A DNA stretch of 64,000 bases from Desulfocarbo indianensis (lineage in GTDB: Bacteria > Desulfobacterota > Desulfarculia > Desulfarculales > Desulfarculaceae): NCBI GenBank assembly GCA_001184205.1, contig LBMP01000004.1:62001-126000 (forward strand), read 5' to 3'. The notes beneath the pieces were generated by a model, which was not told where the DNA came from, did no database searches, and saw only the letters and a program-made list of their open reading frames with translations. The translations under genes and the position numbers were made by a program. Positions within the stretch are counted from its first letter, which is position 1. The number at the start of each line of letters is the position of its first letter. Of this stretch, positions 1-8,280 are shown one piece after another.

Positions 1-2246
1 GCTCCGTAAAAGGCGTGGCGCACCTGCCGGGAGAGGTCCTCCAGGGTGAGCCCCAGGGAGCGGGCCATGGGCTTGAGCTTCAGTTGCAGCTCGTCCTTGC
101 CCGGCAGCCAGCTGTCGGCCACGTCGCTCACGCCGGGATAGGTTTTCAGGCGCGCCTTGAGTTCGTCCGCCGCCGTTAGAAGCATCTCCTGGTCATCGGA
201 ACTCAGGTGAACCTCGATGGCGTTGCCCGCGCTGAAAAGATCGCTGGAGAAAGTCACCGCCTGGGCCTCGGGAATGACGCCGGTTTCCTTGCGCCAGCGG
301 TTGCCCAGTTCGGCGGCGGCGAAATCGCGCTTTTCGCCCTCCAGAAGCTGGGTGAACACGGTGGCCACGTGGCTGCCCGTTTCAGGGCTTCCGCCGTGGG
401 GGCCGCTGCCGCCGGCCTGCACCCCCACCAGGCTCACGGTGTATTTATACAGGGATGGCTCGTCCTGGGCGCGCTCCTTGTCGGCGCTGGTCACCGCCTC
501 CTTGGCGGTCCGCTCCAAATCGGCCACCACCTGGGAGGTGCGCTCCACCGGCGTGCCGGCGGGCATGGTCAGGTTGGCGGTGAGCACGTCGCTTTCCACC
601 TTGGGAAACAGGGTGAATTTTAAAATGCCGCTGGTGAAGGTGCCCAGGGCCAGGAACAAGACCATGATGCCCAGGGCCACCGTGGCGTAGCGCCAGCGCA
701 GGCTAAAGTCCAGGAGACTGCTGTAGGGTCCGTTGATGACGCCCATGAGCCAGGTGGTGGTTTTCTTCTCCTTGCGCACCCTGGCTTGTTTGGTGCGGGC
801 CAAATGGGCGGGCAGGATGAAAAGCGATTCCAAGAGAGAGCCCACCAGCACCACGCAGACCACCACGGGAATGTTGCGCATGACCTTGCCCATGGAGCCG
901 CTGCCCAAAAGCAGGGGCACGAAGGCCACCAGCGTGGTCAGCACCGCGAATACCACCGGCGCGGCCACCTCCCTGGTGCCTTCCACCGCCGCCTTCATGG
1001 CGGACATGCCCGCCTCGCGTTTCTTGAAGACGTTTTCGCCCACCACGATGGCGTCGTCCACCACGATGCCCAACACCAGGATGAAGGCGAACAGGGAGAT
1101 CATATTGATGCTGACGTCCACCGGGGGCAGCACCCACAAGCCGAAGGCGAAGGAAATGGGTATGCCCAGGGTCACCCAAAAGGCCAGCCGCAGATCCAGG
1201 AAAAGGCCCAGCACTATGACCACCAGCGCCAGGCCCATGGCCATGTTGCGCAAAAGCAGGTCCAGGCGGCTGCGCAGGATTTCCGAACGGTCCGCGAAAT
1301 AGTCCACGTTGATGCCCTTGGGCAGGTTGGGGCGGACCTTTTCCATGAAATCCTTGACCTTGGCGGCCACGTCCAGGGCGTTTTGATCGGCCACCCGGTA
1401 GACCTGGATAAGCGCCGCGTTTTGCCCCTGGAAGCGGGCGAAAAGGTCGGTGTCCTCGAAGCCGTCGCTGATCTCGGCTATCTGGCTCAAGGTGAGCTTG
1501 CTGCCGTCGGGCTTGGTCAAAAGGGCGATGTCGCCGTATTCCTTGGCGTAGTAGCGCCGGCCCTTGGCCCGCACCAGTATCTCGCCTCCCACGGTCTTGA
1601 CGCTGCCCGCGGGCAAATCCAGGCTGGCCTGCTGCACCGCGGACGCCACTTGGCTTAGAGTCAGGCCGTGGCGGCGCAGGGTGTCCTCGGATATCTCGAT
1701 GTGGATCTCCCCGGTGCGCACCCCGAAAAGATCGGCCTGGGTGACGCCGGGCAGGGCGGTGATGTCGTCGCGCAGGTTCTCGGCCAGGTTTTTGACGGTG
1801 CTTTCCGGCGCATCCCCGAAAATGGCCACCCACAACACCTGGGTGCGGCGCACCTCCTCCCGCACGATGGGCTTTTCCGCCTCCTCCGGGAAGGTGGTTA
1901 TGCGGTCCACCTCGGCCTTGACGTCGTCCAGGAGCTTTTGCAGGTCCCACCCGCTGACCACCTCTATGGTGATGAGGCCCAGGCCCTCGCGGGCGGTGGA
2001 GTCTATGCGGCGCACGCCGGCCAGGCCGGCCACCCGTTCCTCCACCCGGGTGATGATGGCTTCCTCCACCTCGGCCGGGGAGGCGCCCTTATACTCCACC
2101 TGCACGGTGATCTTGTCCAGGGAGGTTTCGGGGAACACCTCCACCTTCATGGTGAAGGCGGTGATCAGGCCGCCCACCAGACAGAAGAGCATCAGCAGGT
2201 TGGCGGCGACGTGGTTGTCGGTGAACCAGGCTATGGGGCCTTTCAT
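1..2246 (-). CDS. RND efflux transporter inner-membrane permease (C-terminus cut by window edge)
   Basis: About 749 residues are visible, read from the ATG at 2246 leftwards off the window. RND permeases of the AcrB/HAE type are proton-driven trimeric exporters of about 1,000-1,050 residues working with a periplasmic adaptor and an outer-membrane channel. Visible family features are the N-terminal transmembrane helix near residues 15-32 (ANLLMLFCLVGGLI), the long periplasmic porter region, and the helix cluster carrying the motif VLGIVVDDAIVVGENVF, which is the conserved helix-4 Asp pair used in proton relay. The start overlaps the adaptor stop by four bases (ATGA), so translation is probably coupled. 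Substrate cannot be told from sequence; the TetR gene upstream suggests inducible efflux of a toxic or signalling compound. The last quarter of the gene lies outside the window. Confidence 0.93.
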   Translation of the reverse strand, partial: MKGPIAWFTDNHVAANLLMLFCLVGGLITAFTMKVEVFPETSLDKITVQVEYKGASPAEVEEAIITRVEERVAGLAGVRRIDSTAREGLGLITIEVVSGWDLQKLLDDVKAEVDRITTFPEEAEKPIVREEVRRTQVLWVAIFGDAPESTVKNLAENLRDDITALPGVTQADLFGVRTGEIHIEISEDTLRRHGLTLSQVASAVQQASLDLPAGSVKTVGGEILVRAKGRRYYAKEYGDIALLTKPDGSKLTLSQIAEISDGFEDTDLFARFQGQNAALIQVYRVADQNALDVAAKVKDFMEKVRPNLPKGINVDYFADRSEILRSRLDLLLRNMAMGLALVVIVLGLFLDLRLAFWVTLGIPISFAFGLWVLPPVDVSINMISLFAFILVLGIVVDDAIVVGENVFKKREAGMSAMKAAVEGTREVAAPVVFAVLTTLVAFVPLLLGSGSMGKVMRNIPVVVCVVLVGSLLESLFILPAHLARTKQARVRKEKKTTTWLMGVINGPYSSLLDFSLRWRYATVALGIMVLFLALGTFTSGILKFTLFPKVESDVLTANLTMPAGTPVERTSQVVADLERTAKEAVTSADKERAQDEPSLYKYTVSLVGVQAGGSGPHGGSPETGSHVATVFTQLLEGEKRDFAAAELGNRWRKETGVIPEAQAVTFSSDLFSAGNAIEVHLSSDDQEMLLTAADELKARLKTYPGVSDVADSWLPGKDELQLKLKPMARSLGLTLEDLSRQVRHAFYG

Positions 2247-3475
2247 GAATTAGCCTCCCCGCTTTTCTTGGCCGGCCCGTCGGCGGCCCGCCCCGACTCG
2301 TTCTGGCCTTTAGCCGACGGGTCCACCGTCTGCACGGCCATGCCGTCGCTTACCACCCGCAACTGGGTGGTGACCACCTTTTCGCCCTGGGCCAGGCCGG
2401 ATTTGATGAGCACCTGCTCGCCTTGCACGCGGGCCACCTCCACCTTGCGGAACTTGAGCACCCCGGCCTGGTCCACCACCCACACCTGATCGCCCTGCCG
2501 CAGGGCGGCCCTGGGCAGGCGGACCGAGTTATCCAGGGTTATGCCCTTGATGTTCACCTTCACGAACATGCCCGGCGACAGGGGAGGCTGGGTGGCGTCG
2601 GGGGCGTCCACCCGCACCACCACCGGCACCAGGCGGGTGCGCGGGTCCAGTTCGCCCAGGGCGCGGACCACCCGGCCCGGCCAGGATATGCGCCCGCCGG
2701 AAAATTGAATGAAGACCTCGGCCGCCGAGCCTTGGCCCCTCTCTTGGGTGAGGCCCGGCACCTTGAGCCAGGCCAGGGCCGCGTCTTCCAGGTGAACCAC
2801 CACCTCGGCGGCGTCGGTGCCGTAGAGTTCGGCCACCTTGTCGCCCGCCTTGAGATATTGCCCCAGGTCCACGGATTTGACGCTTATGCGTCCCTTGTAG
2901 GGGGCTTTGATCTCGGTGCGGCTCAAATCCAATTCGGCCTGGGCCAACTGGGCCTGGGCCGCGGCCAGATTGGCCTTGGCCTCGTCCAGTTGCGGCTCGC
3001 GGGCCACCAGCGGCGGCGGCGCCTCCCCCTTGGCTCCCTGATAGCGCCGCCACTCCTCCAGGGAGGCCTCGGCGTCTTCCTGCACTTTTTTCAGGGCGGT
3101 TTCGGCTTCCTTCACCTTGGCCCGGCTCAAGGTGACGGCCAACTGGTAGTCCAGCTTATCCACCTTTACCAAGACCTCGCCCTTGGCCACCGCCCCGCCG
3201 TCCACCAGGTTGGGGGAGGTGTGAACGATCCGCCCTTTCACCTCGGAAGCCAGGGTGCTGCGGCGCAGGGGACTCACCGAACCTTCGCCTTCGATCATCA
3301 CGGTGCGGGAGGCCAACTCGGCGGTGACCGTGCGCACCAGGGGCAACACCGGCGCGGGCCGGCGCTGGGCCATGGGAGGCTTGCTCATGGTCAACACCAC
3401 GAATCCCACCGCGCCCAAGGCCACCAAACCTAAGGCCACGCCCAGATGAATCATGAACGCAGGCTTTTTTTTCAT
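2243..3475 (-). CDS. RND efflux periplasmic adaptor (membrane fusion protein)
   Basis: 410 residues. It bridges the inner-membrane RND pump and the outer-membrane factor. An N-terminal signal anchor (residues about 4-28, FMIHLGVALGLVALGAVGFVV) is followed by a split lipoyl/biotinyl domain (ASEVKGRIVHTSPNLVDGG and later KAPYKGRISVKSVDLGQYL), a coiled-coil hairpin rich in Ala/Glu/Lys and Leu between them, and a C-terminal beta-barrel/membrane-proximal region (VKVNIKGITLDNSVRLPRAAL). I chose the ATG at 3475: it gives a normal signal anchor and leaves a 5-nt gap after the preceding gene, whereas a longer reading would run into that gene. The C-terminus is a charged, Glu/Lys/Ser-rich tail. It is part of the tetR-outer membrane factor-adaptor-permease operon. 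Confidence 0.93.
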   Translation of the reverse strand: MKKKPAFMIHLGVALGLVALGAVGFVVLTMSKPPMAQRRPAPVLPLVRTVTAELASRTVMIEGEGSVSPLRRSTLASEVKGRIVHTSPNLVDGGAVAKGEVLVKVDKLDYQLAVTLSRAKVKEAETALKKVQEDAEASLEEWRRYQGAKGEAPPPLVAREPQLDEAKANLAAAQAQLAQAELDLSRTEIKAPYKGRISVKSVDLGQYLKAGDKVAELYGTDAAEVVVHLEDAALAWLKVPGLTQERGQGSAAEVFIQFSGGRISWPGRVVRALGELDPRTRLVPVVVRVDAPDATQPPLSPGMFVKVNIKGITLDNSVRLPRAALRQGDQVWVVDQAGVLKFRKVEVARVQGEQVLIKSGLAQGEKVVTTQLRVVSDGMAVQTVDPSAKGQNESGRAADGPAKKSGEANS

Positions 3476-3480
3476 TTCCT

Positions 3481-4926
3481 TTAACTCTCCTTGGAAGCGA
3501 TCGCGGTCTGATCCCATCCGCCGCCCAGGGCGCGATGCAAGGTGACCCGGTTGGTTAAAATGGCCAACTCCACCAGAACCAGCGAATCTTCCAACTGATA
3601 GCGGGTTTGCATGGCCTCCAGCACCCTCAGATAATCGGTGAGTCCTCGGCGGTAACGGCTCTCGGCGGTCTCCTGGGTGGCTCTGGCCTCCACCAGCGCC
3701 TCCTTGACCAAACCCCGTTTCTCCATGAGTTCCTTGCGGGACAACAGCGCCTCCTCCACTTCCCGGAAGGCCTCCAGCACCGCCTTGGCGTATTCGGCCA
3801 CGCTCTGCTCATAGCGGGCCTCGGCCGCGCGCTGGCGGGCCCAAAGCTCGCCGCCCTTGAAGATGGGGGCGGTGATGCCGCCGGCGATGCTCCACAGCTC
3901 CGAAGCCGGAGAAAACAGGTTGTCGAGTTCGGTGGTGGAATAACCGAAGGCGCCCGTTAGCTTGATGCTGGGAAAACGCGCCGCCTTGGCCGCGCCGATC
4001 CTGGCGTTTAGCGCCTGGAGCTTGGCCTCGGCCTCGCGCAGGTCGGGCCGCCGCAAGAGCAGCTCCGAGGGCAAGCCCGCCGGCACGGGCCGCAGGTTGG
4101 GGAAATAATCTTCCGGTATGGGGCGGGCCGGGGCGGTTTCCGGGTAGCGCCCCAAGAGCACCATGAGCTTTTGCTGCTCCTTGCCCAGATCCAGGCGCAG
4201 CTGGGGGAGGCTGGACCTGGCCTGGGCCAGGGCCCGGCGGGCCTGCTGGTAATCCAGGATGCTGACCAGGCCGCGGCGGTAGCGGATGTCCACCAGCTCC
4301 AGATTGTTGCGGTAGGCTTCCAGGCTTTTCTCCTGCACGGCCAGGCGCCGCTCCAGGGCCTCCATGGAAAGATAGGAGCTGACCACCCCGGCCGCGATGG
4401 TCTGGATCACGGTGCGCCGGTTCTCCTCCACGTTGAGGAGTTCGGCCCTGGCCGCTTCCTCCAGGCGGGCCAGGCGGCCCCACAGGTCCACCTCATAACT
4501 GGCCGCCGCCGTCAGGTTGTATGACTCGGTGCGGCGCTCTTGGGTGAGCACCGAGGGCAGGTTGGGATTGGAAATGGCGGTCTGGTTGCGGGCGCCCTCG
4601 CCCTCCACGCCCAGGCTGGGATATTGGGGAGCTCTGGCTTCCACGAACAGCGCCTTGTACTCCAGCACCCGGGCGGCGGCCTTTTTGATGTCCAGGTTGC
4701 GCTGGAGGGCCTCGCGCACCAGGGCATCCAAGCGGGCGTCGCCCATTTCGCGCCACCATTCATCCGAGCCCCGGTAATCGCCGCTCCAGGCCCCGGCGTG
4801 CTGGTATTTGGCGGGCGGGGGCTGCTCCGGGTCGGGCCGGGCGTAGTCCGGCCCCAGCTTGAGACAGCCGGCCCCGCCCAAGAGCAAGGCGGAAACCGCC
4901 AGCGCCGCTGCGATCTTTCTCCTCAT
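3481..4926 (-). CDS. Outer-membrane efflux lipoprotein, NodT/TolC family
   Basis: 481 residues. NodT-type factors form the trimeric outer-membrane channel of tripartite RND pumps. The N-terminus is a lipoprotein signal with a lipobox ending at Cys21 (LLGGAGC), then the typical KLGPDYARP start of mature NodT proteins. Two homologous long-helix repeats follow, marked by AAASYEVDLWGRLARLEEAARAE around residue 150 and FGYSTTELDNLFSPASELWSIAGGITAPIFKGGELWARQRAAEA around residue 340. The start ATG overlaps the tetR stop by four bases. Gene order (regulator, outer-membrane factor, adaptor, permease) is common in Desulfobacterota. Length and both repeats are complete, so the gene looks functional. 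Confidence 0.94.
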   Translation of the reverse strand: MRRKIAAALAVSALLLGGAGCLKLGPDYARPDPEQPPPAKYQHAGAWSGDYRGSDEWWREMGDARLDALVREALQRNLDIKKAAARVLEYKALFVEARAPQYPSLGVEGEGARNQTAISNPNLPSVLTQERRTESYNLTAAASYEVDLWGRLARLEEAARAELLNVEENRRTVIQTIAAGVVSSYLSMEALERRLAVQEKSLEAYRNNLELVDIRYRRGLVSILDYQQARRALAQARSSLPQLRLDLGKEQQKLMVLLGRYPETAPARPIPEDYFPNLRPVPAGLPSELLLRRPDLREAEAKLQALNARIGAAKAARFPSIKLTGAFGYSTTELDNLFSPASELWSIAGGITAPIFKGGELWARQRAAEARYEQSVAEYAKAVLEAFREVEEALLSRKELMEKRGLVKEALVEARATQETAESRYRRGLTDYLRVLEAMQTRYQLEDSLVLVELAILTNRVTLHRALGGGWDQTAIASKES

Positions 4927-5576
4927 GAGCCAGCCTCCGCGGCGCGGCCGCTAAGGCCGTATAGCGAAAAACGGGTTATATGGTCCACCACCTGGCTGCT
5001 GAAGGCCTGGTCATATTCCCGGCCGGTCAAGATGCTCACCATGTTGCGGCCGACGTTGAAGAAGACGATTTGGGCGAACACGCTGAAAACGCACATGAAT
5101 ATGTACTCCACGTTCTGGCTGGCGGGCAGGCGGCTTCTAAGGGCGTCCTTGAAGCGCAGGAAAAACGGCTTGGTCACCTGCTCGGCGACCATGCGCAAGG
5201 CCTCGCTGGGCTGGGACATCTCGCGGTAGATCAGTTGATGATGCCGGTGGCGCTCCGCGTCGTTGGCAAAGCCCAGTATGAAGCTTTCGGACATGGCGTG
5301 CACTATGTCCTCCGCGCTGCTGCCTTCTCTGGTTTCATGCAGGTCCAGGCTGCTCAGAATCCTTTTCGCCCTGGGTATCCAGCGTTCCTGGAAAACCGAG
5401 AAATATAGGTTCCTTTTGGAGCCGAAATGATAATTGACGGCTGAAAGGTGCGAGCCCGCCTTGGCGGTGATTTCGCGGACGCTGACCGCGTCAAAGCCTT
5501 TTTCAGCAAACAGCTTTTCCGCTTCATCCAAGAGCCGCTCGCGAGTGGTGTCGGCAGCGATTTGTTCTGGTTCCAT
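4923..5576 (-). CDS. TetR/AcrR-family repressor of the efflux operon
   Basis: 217 residues. The N-terminal 55 residues form the TetR helix-turn-helix (RLLDEAEKLFAEKGFDAVSVREITAKAGSHLSAVNYHFGSKRNLY); the alpha-helical C-terminal ligand/dimer domain follows. The variant AVNYHFGSK at the end of the recognition helix is typical of TetR proteins of the CerR/YbiH-type group with a long C-terminal domain. It is the first gene of the efflux operon and overlaps the next gene by ATGA, so it very likely represses its own operon from the palindrome inside the promoter at 5610-5623. A strong AGGAGG ribosome-binding site lies 4 nt before the ATG. The inducer is unknown. Confidence 0.93.
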   Translation of the reverse strand: MEPEQIAADTTRERLLDEAEKLFAEKGFDAVSVREITAKAGSHLSAVNYHFGSKRNLYFSVFQERWIPRAKRILSSLDLHETREGSSAEDIVHAMSESFILGFANDAERHRHHQLIYREMSQPSEALRMVAEQVTKPFFLRFKDALRSRLPASQNVEYIFMCVFSVFAQIVFFNVGRNMVSILTGREYDQAFSSQVVDHITRFSLYGLSGRAAEAGS

Positions 5577-5602
5577 GCGGCCTCCTAACTTTATGTCGAA
5601 CG

Positions 5603-5631
5603 TTTGTATCGAACAATTGTTCGTTTGTCAA
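5603..5631 (-). promoter_or_regulatory. Promoter and TetR operator of the efflux operon
   Basis: On the minus strand a consensus -35 TTGACA (5626-5631) is separated by exactly 17 nt from a -10 TACAAA (5603-5608). The spacer contains the perfect 14-bp palindrome CGAACAATTGTTCG (5610-5623), flanked on both sides by ACAAACG-like half repeats. A symmetric site occupying the -35/-10 spacer right upstream of a tetR gene is the classic arrangement for autorepression. The protein-site pairing is inferred. Confidence 0.75.
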
Positions 5632-5976
5632 GAGAGGCATGGTGCTCTCAGCGCCGCTGCTCACAAACGCCATAAATGCTTGCCGCCTGGCCCCACCCTT
5701 ACCGCGGGCGCGATACCTCGCGCCAACAGTTATTGCACGCGGCATGCCAGGTTTCAGGCAGGGCCGCTTGTGGCTATATGCAAAATTATCAAATGGTTGC
5801 CATATTGGATTCGATTGGCGCGATAGGGGGAAGAAAATAGCCGCATAAAAAATACTCACCGCTTGGCGGCCGCTGAAAACCAATTACCCATGGCAGCCAT
5901 GGCCTTAACATCGCCGGCCTGGCCCTGCTTTAGGGGCCTGCGGGTGGCCGAGGCGCTATCGCCGGGAGGCTCGCAC
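5632..5976. other. Intergenic region between divergent tetR and NifU-like genes
   Basis: 345 bases. An AT-richer stretch (about 5760-5860) stands in a GC-rich surrounding. I see no convincing gene: reading frames here have no ribosome-binding site and no recognisable protein. Apart from the two promoters at its edges nothing else could be supported. Confidence 0.5.
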
Positions 5977-6005
5977 TTGCTCCGGGCGCGGTGGGGTTAT
6001 ATATT
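5977..6005 (+). promoter_or_regulatory. Probable sigma-70 promoter of the NifU-like gene
   Basis: TTGCTC (5977-5982), a 17-nt spacer and TATATT (6000-6005). The predicted transcript start near 6012 lies only about a dozen bases before the ATG at 6025, which supports that ATG over longer readings that would begin upstream of the promoter. Confidence 0.5.
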
Positions 6006-6024
6006 ACTTTGCGGAAGCGGATTC

Positions 6025-6561
6025 ATGGCTGTTTCCTCCAGATTAACCTTAACCGGAGTGGCAGGCAAGGTGCGGCAAGATCATCTTCATGACAAAAACG
6101 AGTTGGCCCAGGCGGCGGACCAGATCAAGGACCCCAAGGTGCGGGCCGAGGCGGCGGCCAGCCTGGGCGTCAGCGAGGAATTTCTAACCCACGCCCTGAC
6201 CCCGGCCAACGTCGGCCTCCTGCCCAATCCCGACGGTTTCGCCCGGTCCAAGGGCTCTTGCGGCGATCACATCGAGGTCTACCTGAACATCAGGGACGAC
6301 CAGATCAAGGACATCCGCTTCATGCCCGAAGGCTGCGTGCACACCATAGCCTGCGGCTCGGCGCTCACCAGCCTGGCCAAGGGCCGCGCCCTGGAAGAAG
6401 CGGCCAAGGTGGACGCCAAGAGGGTGGAGGAGGAGTTGGGCGGCCTGCCCAGGGAGCATAAGCACTGCGCGGTGCTGGCGGCCGCGGCCCTGCGCTCGGC
6501 CCTGCGCGATTATCACAAGAAGCGCAACGAACCCTGGAAGAAGCTTTACGGCGACCGCTGA
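6025..6561 (+). CDS. NifU/IscU-type iron-sulfur cluster scaffold protein
   Basis: 178 residues. Members of this family hold a nascent Fe-S cluster on three conserved Cys and pass it to apo-proteins. All three IscU-like sites are present: SCGDHIEVYL (Cys followed by Gly-Asp), GCVHTIACGSALTS and HKHCAVLAAAAL. An N-terminal helical extension of about 60 residues precedes the core; stand-alone versions like this, without the C-terminal NifU domain, are common in anaerobes with many Fe-S enzymes. No NifS/IscS cysteine desulfurase is adjacent, so it acts with a partner encoded elsewhere. The start is placed just downstream of a good promoter. Confidence 0.85.
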   Translation: MAVSSRLTLTGVAGKVRQDHLHDKNELAQAADQIKDPKVRAEAAASLGVSEEFLTHALTPANVGLLPNPDGFARSKGSCGDHIEVYLNIRDDQIKDIRFMPEGCVHTIACGSALTSLAKGRALEEAAKVDAKRVEEELGGLPREHKHCAVLAAAALRSALRDYHKKRNEPWKKLYGDR

Positions 6562-6573
6562 TTGCGATCAGCG

Positions 6574-6802
6574 AAGACGTTGTCCACGGATTGCCGGTCT
6601 TGCGATCGTCGGTTTGTGATTAAGGGCGGTGTGTGGTCTGGGTTGGTGTGAGGTTCCAGCCAGGCTCGCGGCCGCCCCGTTTTTTGGTTAAGGCCTCGTA
6701 AGCCTTTTCATGGGCCCATTCCCCGAGACTGGCCTGAGTGAACCGTTCGTCCCCACCGCACAACTCAGTTCTCTAGCAATCGCGGCGTGTGAACAACGTC
6801 TT
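6574..6802. repeat. Inverted-repeat-bounded intergenic segment
   Basis: Between the convergent NifU-like gene and the kinase gene, AAGACGTTGTCCAC (6574-6587) recurs inverted as GTGAACAACGTCTT (6789-6802), 13 of 14 bases matching. The roughly 200 bases between them hold no gene that I can support. A poly-T run after a GC-rich stretch (about 6678-6685) might end transcription of the plus-strand gene. Confidence 0.45.
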
Positions 6803-6814
6803 TAGCGACTGCCC

Positions 6815-8275
6815 TTAGCTCCCGGCGGCTTTTTCCGTGCCCAGGGGCAGCTTGATGGTGAAGGTGCTGCCCTGGCCCGGCTGGCTCTCCAACTCGATGG
6901 TTCCGCCGTGCTCTTCCACCACCTTCTTGACAATGGGCAAGCCCAGGCCGGTGCCCACGATGTGGCGGGTGTTTTCATCCTTCACCCGGTAGAAGCGCTG
7001 AAAGACGCGTTCCTGGTCCTCGGGTGAGAGGCCGAAGCCGGTGTCCGCCACGTAGATTTTCACGCCGCCGGCCATGGGACGGGCGCCCACGGTGACGCTG
7101 CCGCCGTCGGGAGTGTATTTCACCGCGTTGCTCACCAGGTTGGTGAAAACCTCCAGCAAGGCCCGGCCCACGCCGTAAACCGGCGGCAGGCTGGCCTCCA
7201 GGCGCAATTCCAGCTCCTGTCCCTTGCTCTCGGCCTTGGCCGCCATGACGTCCACCGCCTCCTTCAGGAGCGGCTCCAGGGCGATCATTTCCATGTCTCC
7301 CAGGGTGCCGGCCTCGATGCGGGCCAGGTCCAGGAGATCCTTGGAAAGGGTGATGATGCCTTCCACCCTGGCGGCTCCCCGCTCGATGAGGTGGCGCTGC
7401 TTGTCGGTCAGCTCCCCGGCCACGCCTTTCAGAATGGTCTGCAACTGGCTCAGCACCGAACTCAAGGGGCTGGCGATCTCATGGGCCACCATGGACACCA
7501 CCTCGCTTTTGAGCTGGTCCAGGCGCTTCAAGGCGGTGATATCGTCGAAGACCGCCAGGGCCCCCACCAGATGGCCCCGGCCGTCCACGAAAGGCGCGCA
7601 ATGCACCTGCAGGTGCACCGGTTCCTCCTCGCTGCCCAGGGTGATCTGGCAATCGGCGGGCCGCGCCTGCTCCACGCCGGAGGAAAGAATCAACTCCAGG
7701 GAGTGGGCGACTTCCGGGCAGGGCATGACCTGGGCCACCGGCAGGCCCTTGGCGTCGGTTTTTTCCCAGCCGGTTAGCTTGGCCAGGGCCGGATTCATGA
7801 GGGCCACCAGCCCATCGGCGTCCACCACCAGGACGCCGTTGGTCATGGCGTTCACCAACACCCTGGTGCGGCTCTTTTCAATGGCCATGTCCTGCACGGT
7901 GCGCACCCGCTTGAGCACCCGCTCCACCACCAGGCGCAGCTCCTGGGGCTTGAAGGGCTTGGCCAAAAAGTCGTCGGCGCCCTGCTTCATGGCCTCCACG
8001 GCCTTTTCCAGGGTGGCGTAGCCGGTGATTACCACGAAGGTGAGGTCCGGGTGCAGTTCGCGGGCCGCGGCCAGGAACTCCATGCCGTCCATGAGGGGCA
8101 TCATCAAATCCACCAGCACCAGATCGGGCAGGTCCTTTCCAATGGCCTCCAGGCCGGCGCGGCCGTCCGGCGCTTCGGTGACCAGGTGGCCCAGGGGCTC
8201 CAGCACCCGCCGGCAGACCTGGCGCAGGCGCTCCTCGTCGTCCACCACTAGGATTCGGTAGGGGGTGTCGCTCAT
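6815..8275 (-). CDS. Hybrid receiver-PAS-histidine kinase
   Basis: 486 residues. Order of domains: N-terminal response-regulator receiver (1-125) with phospho-acceptor Asp56 in VDLMMPLMDG and the conserved Lys in AKPFKP; a PAS domain (about 135-250); a dimerisation/phosphotransfer domain with His265 in MVAHEIASPLS; and a C-terminal ATPase domain with N box FTNLVSNAVKYTPDGGS, G1 DTGFGLSP, F box and G2 GTGLGLPIVKKV. No membrane segment, so it is a cytoplasmic kinase controlled by phosphorylation of its own receiver. It starts 5 nt after the stop of the upstream kinase gene, so the two kinases are co-translated and probably form a phosphorelay. No DNA-binding output domain is present. Confidence 0.92.
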   Translation of the reverse strand: MSDTPYRILVVDDEERLRQVCRRVLEPLGHLVTEAPDGRAGLEAIGKDLPDLVLVDLMMPLMDGMEFLAAARELHPDLTFVVITGYATLEKAVEAMKQGADDFLAKPFKPQELRLVVERVLKRVRTVQDMAIEKSRTRVLVNAMTNGVLVVDADGLVALMNPALAKLTGWEKTDAKGLPVAQVMPCPEVAHSLELILSSGVEQARPADCQITLGSEEEPVHLQVHCAPFVDGRGHLVGALAVFDDITALKRLDQLKSEVVSMVAHEIASPLSSVLSQLQTILKGVAGELTDKQRHLIERGAARVEGIITLSKDLLDLARIEAGTLGDMEMIALEPLLKEAVDVMAAKAESKGQELELRLEASLPPVYGVGRALLEVFTNLVSNAVKYTPDGGSVTVGARPMAGGVKIYVADTGFGLSPEDQERVFQRFYRVKDENTRHIVGTGLGLPIVKKVVEEHGGTIELESQPGQGSTFTIKLPLGTEKAAGS

Positions 8276-8280
8276 GGCTG

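Noticed and set aside
5863-6024. Longer N-terminus for the NifU-like protein
   Set aside because: It would start upstream of the recognised promoter and has no homology to the family.
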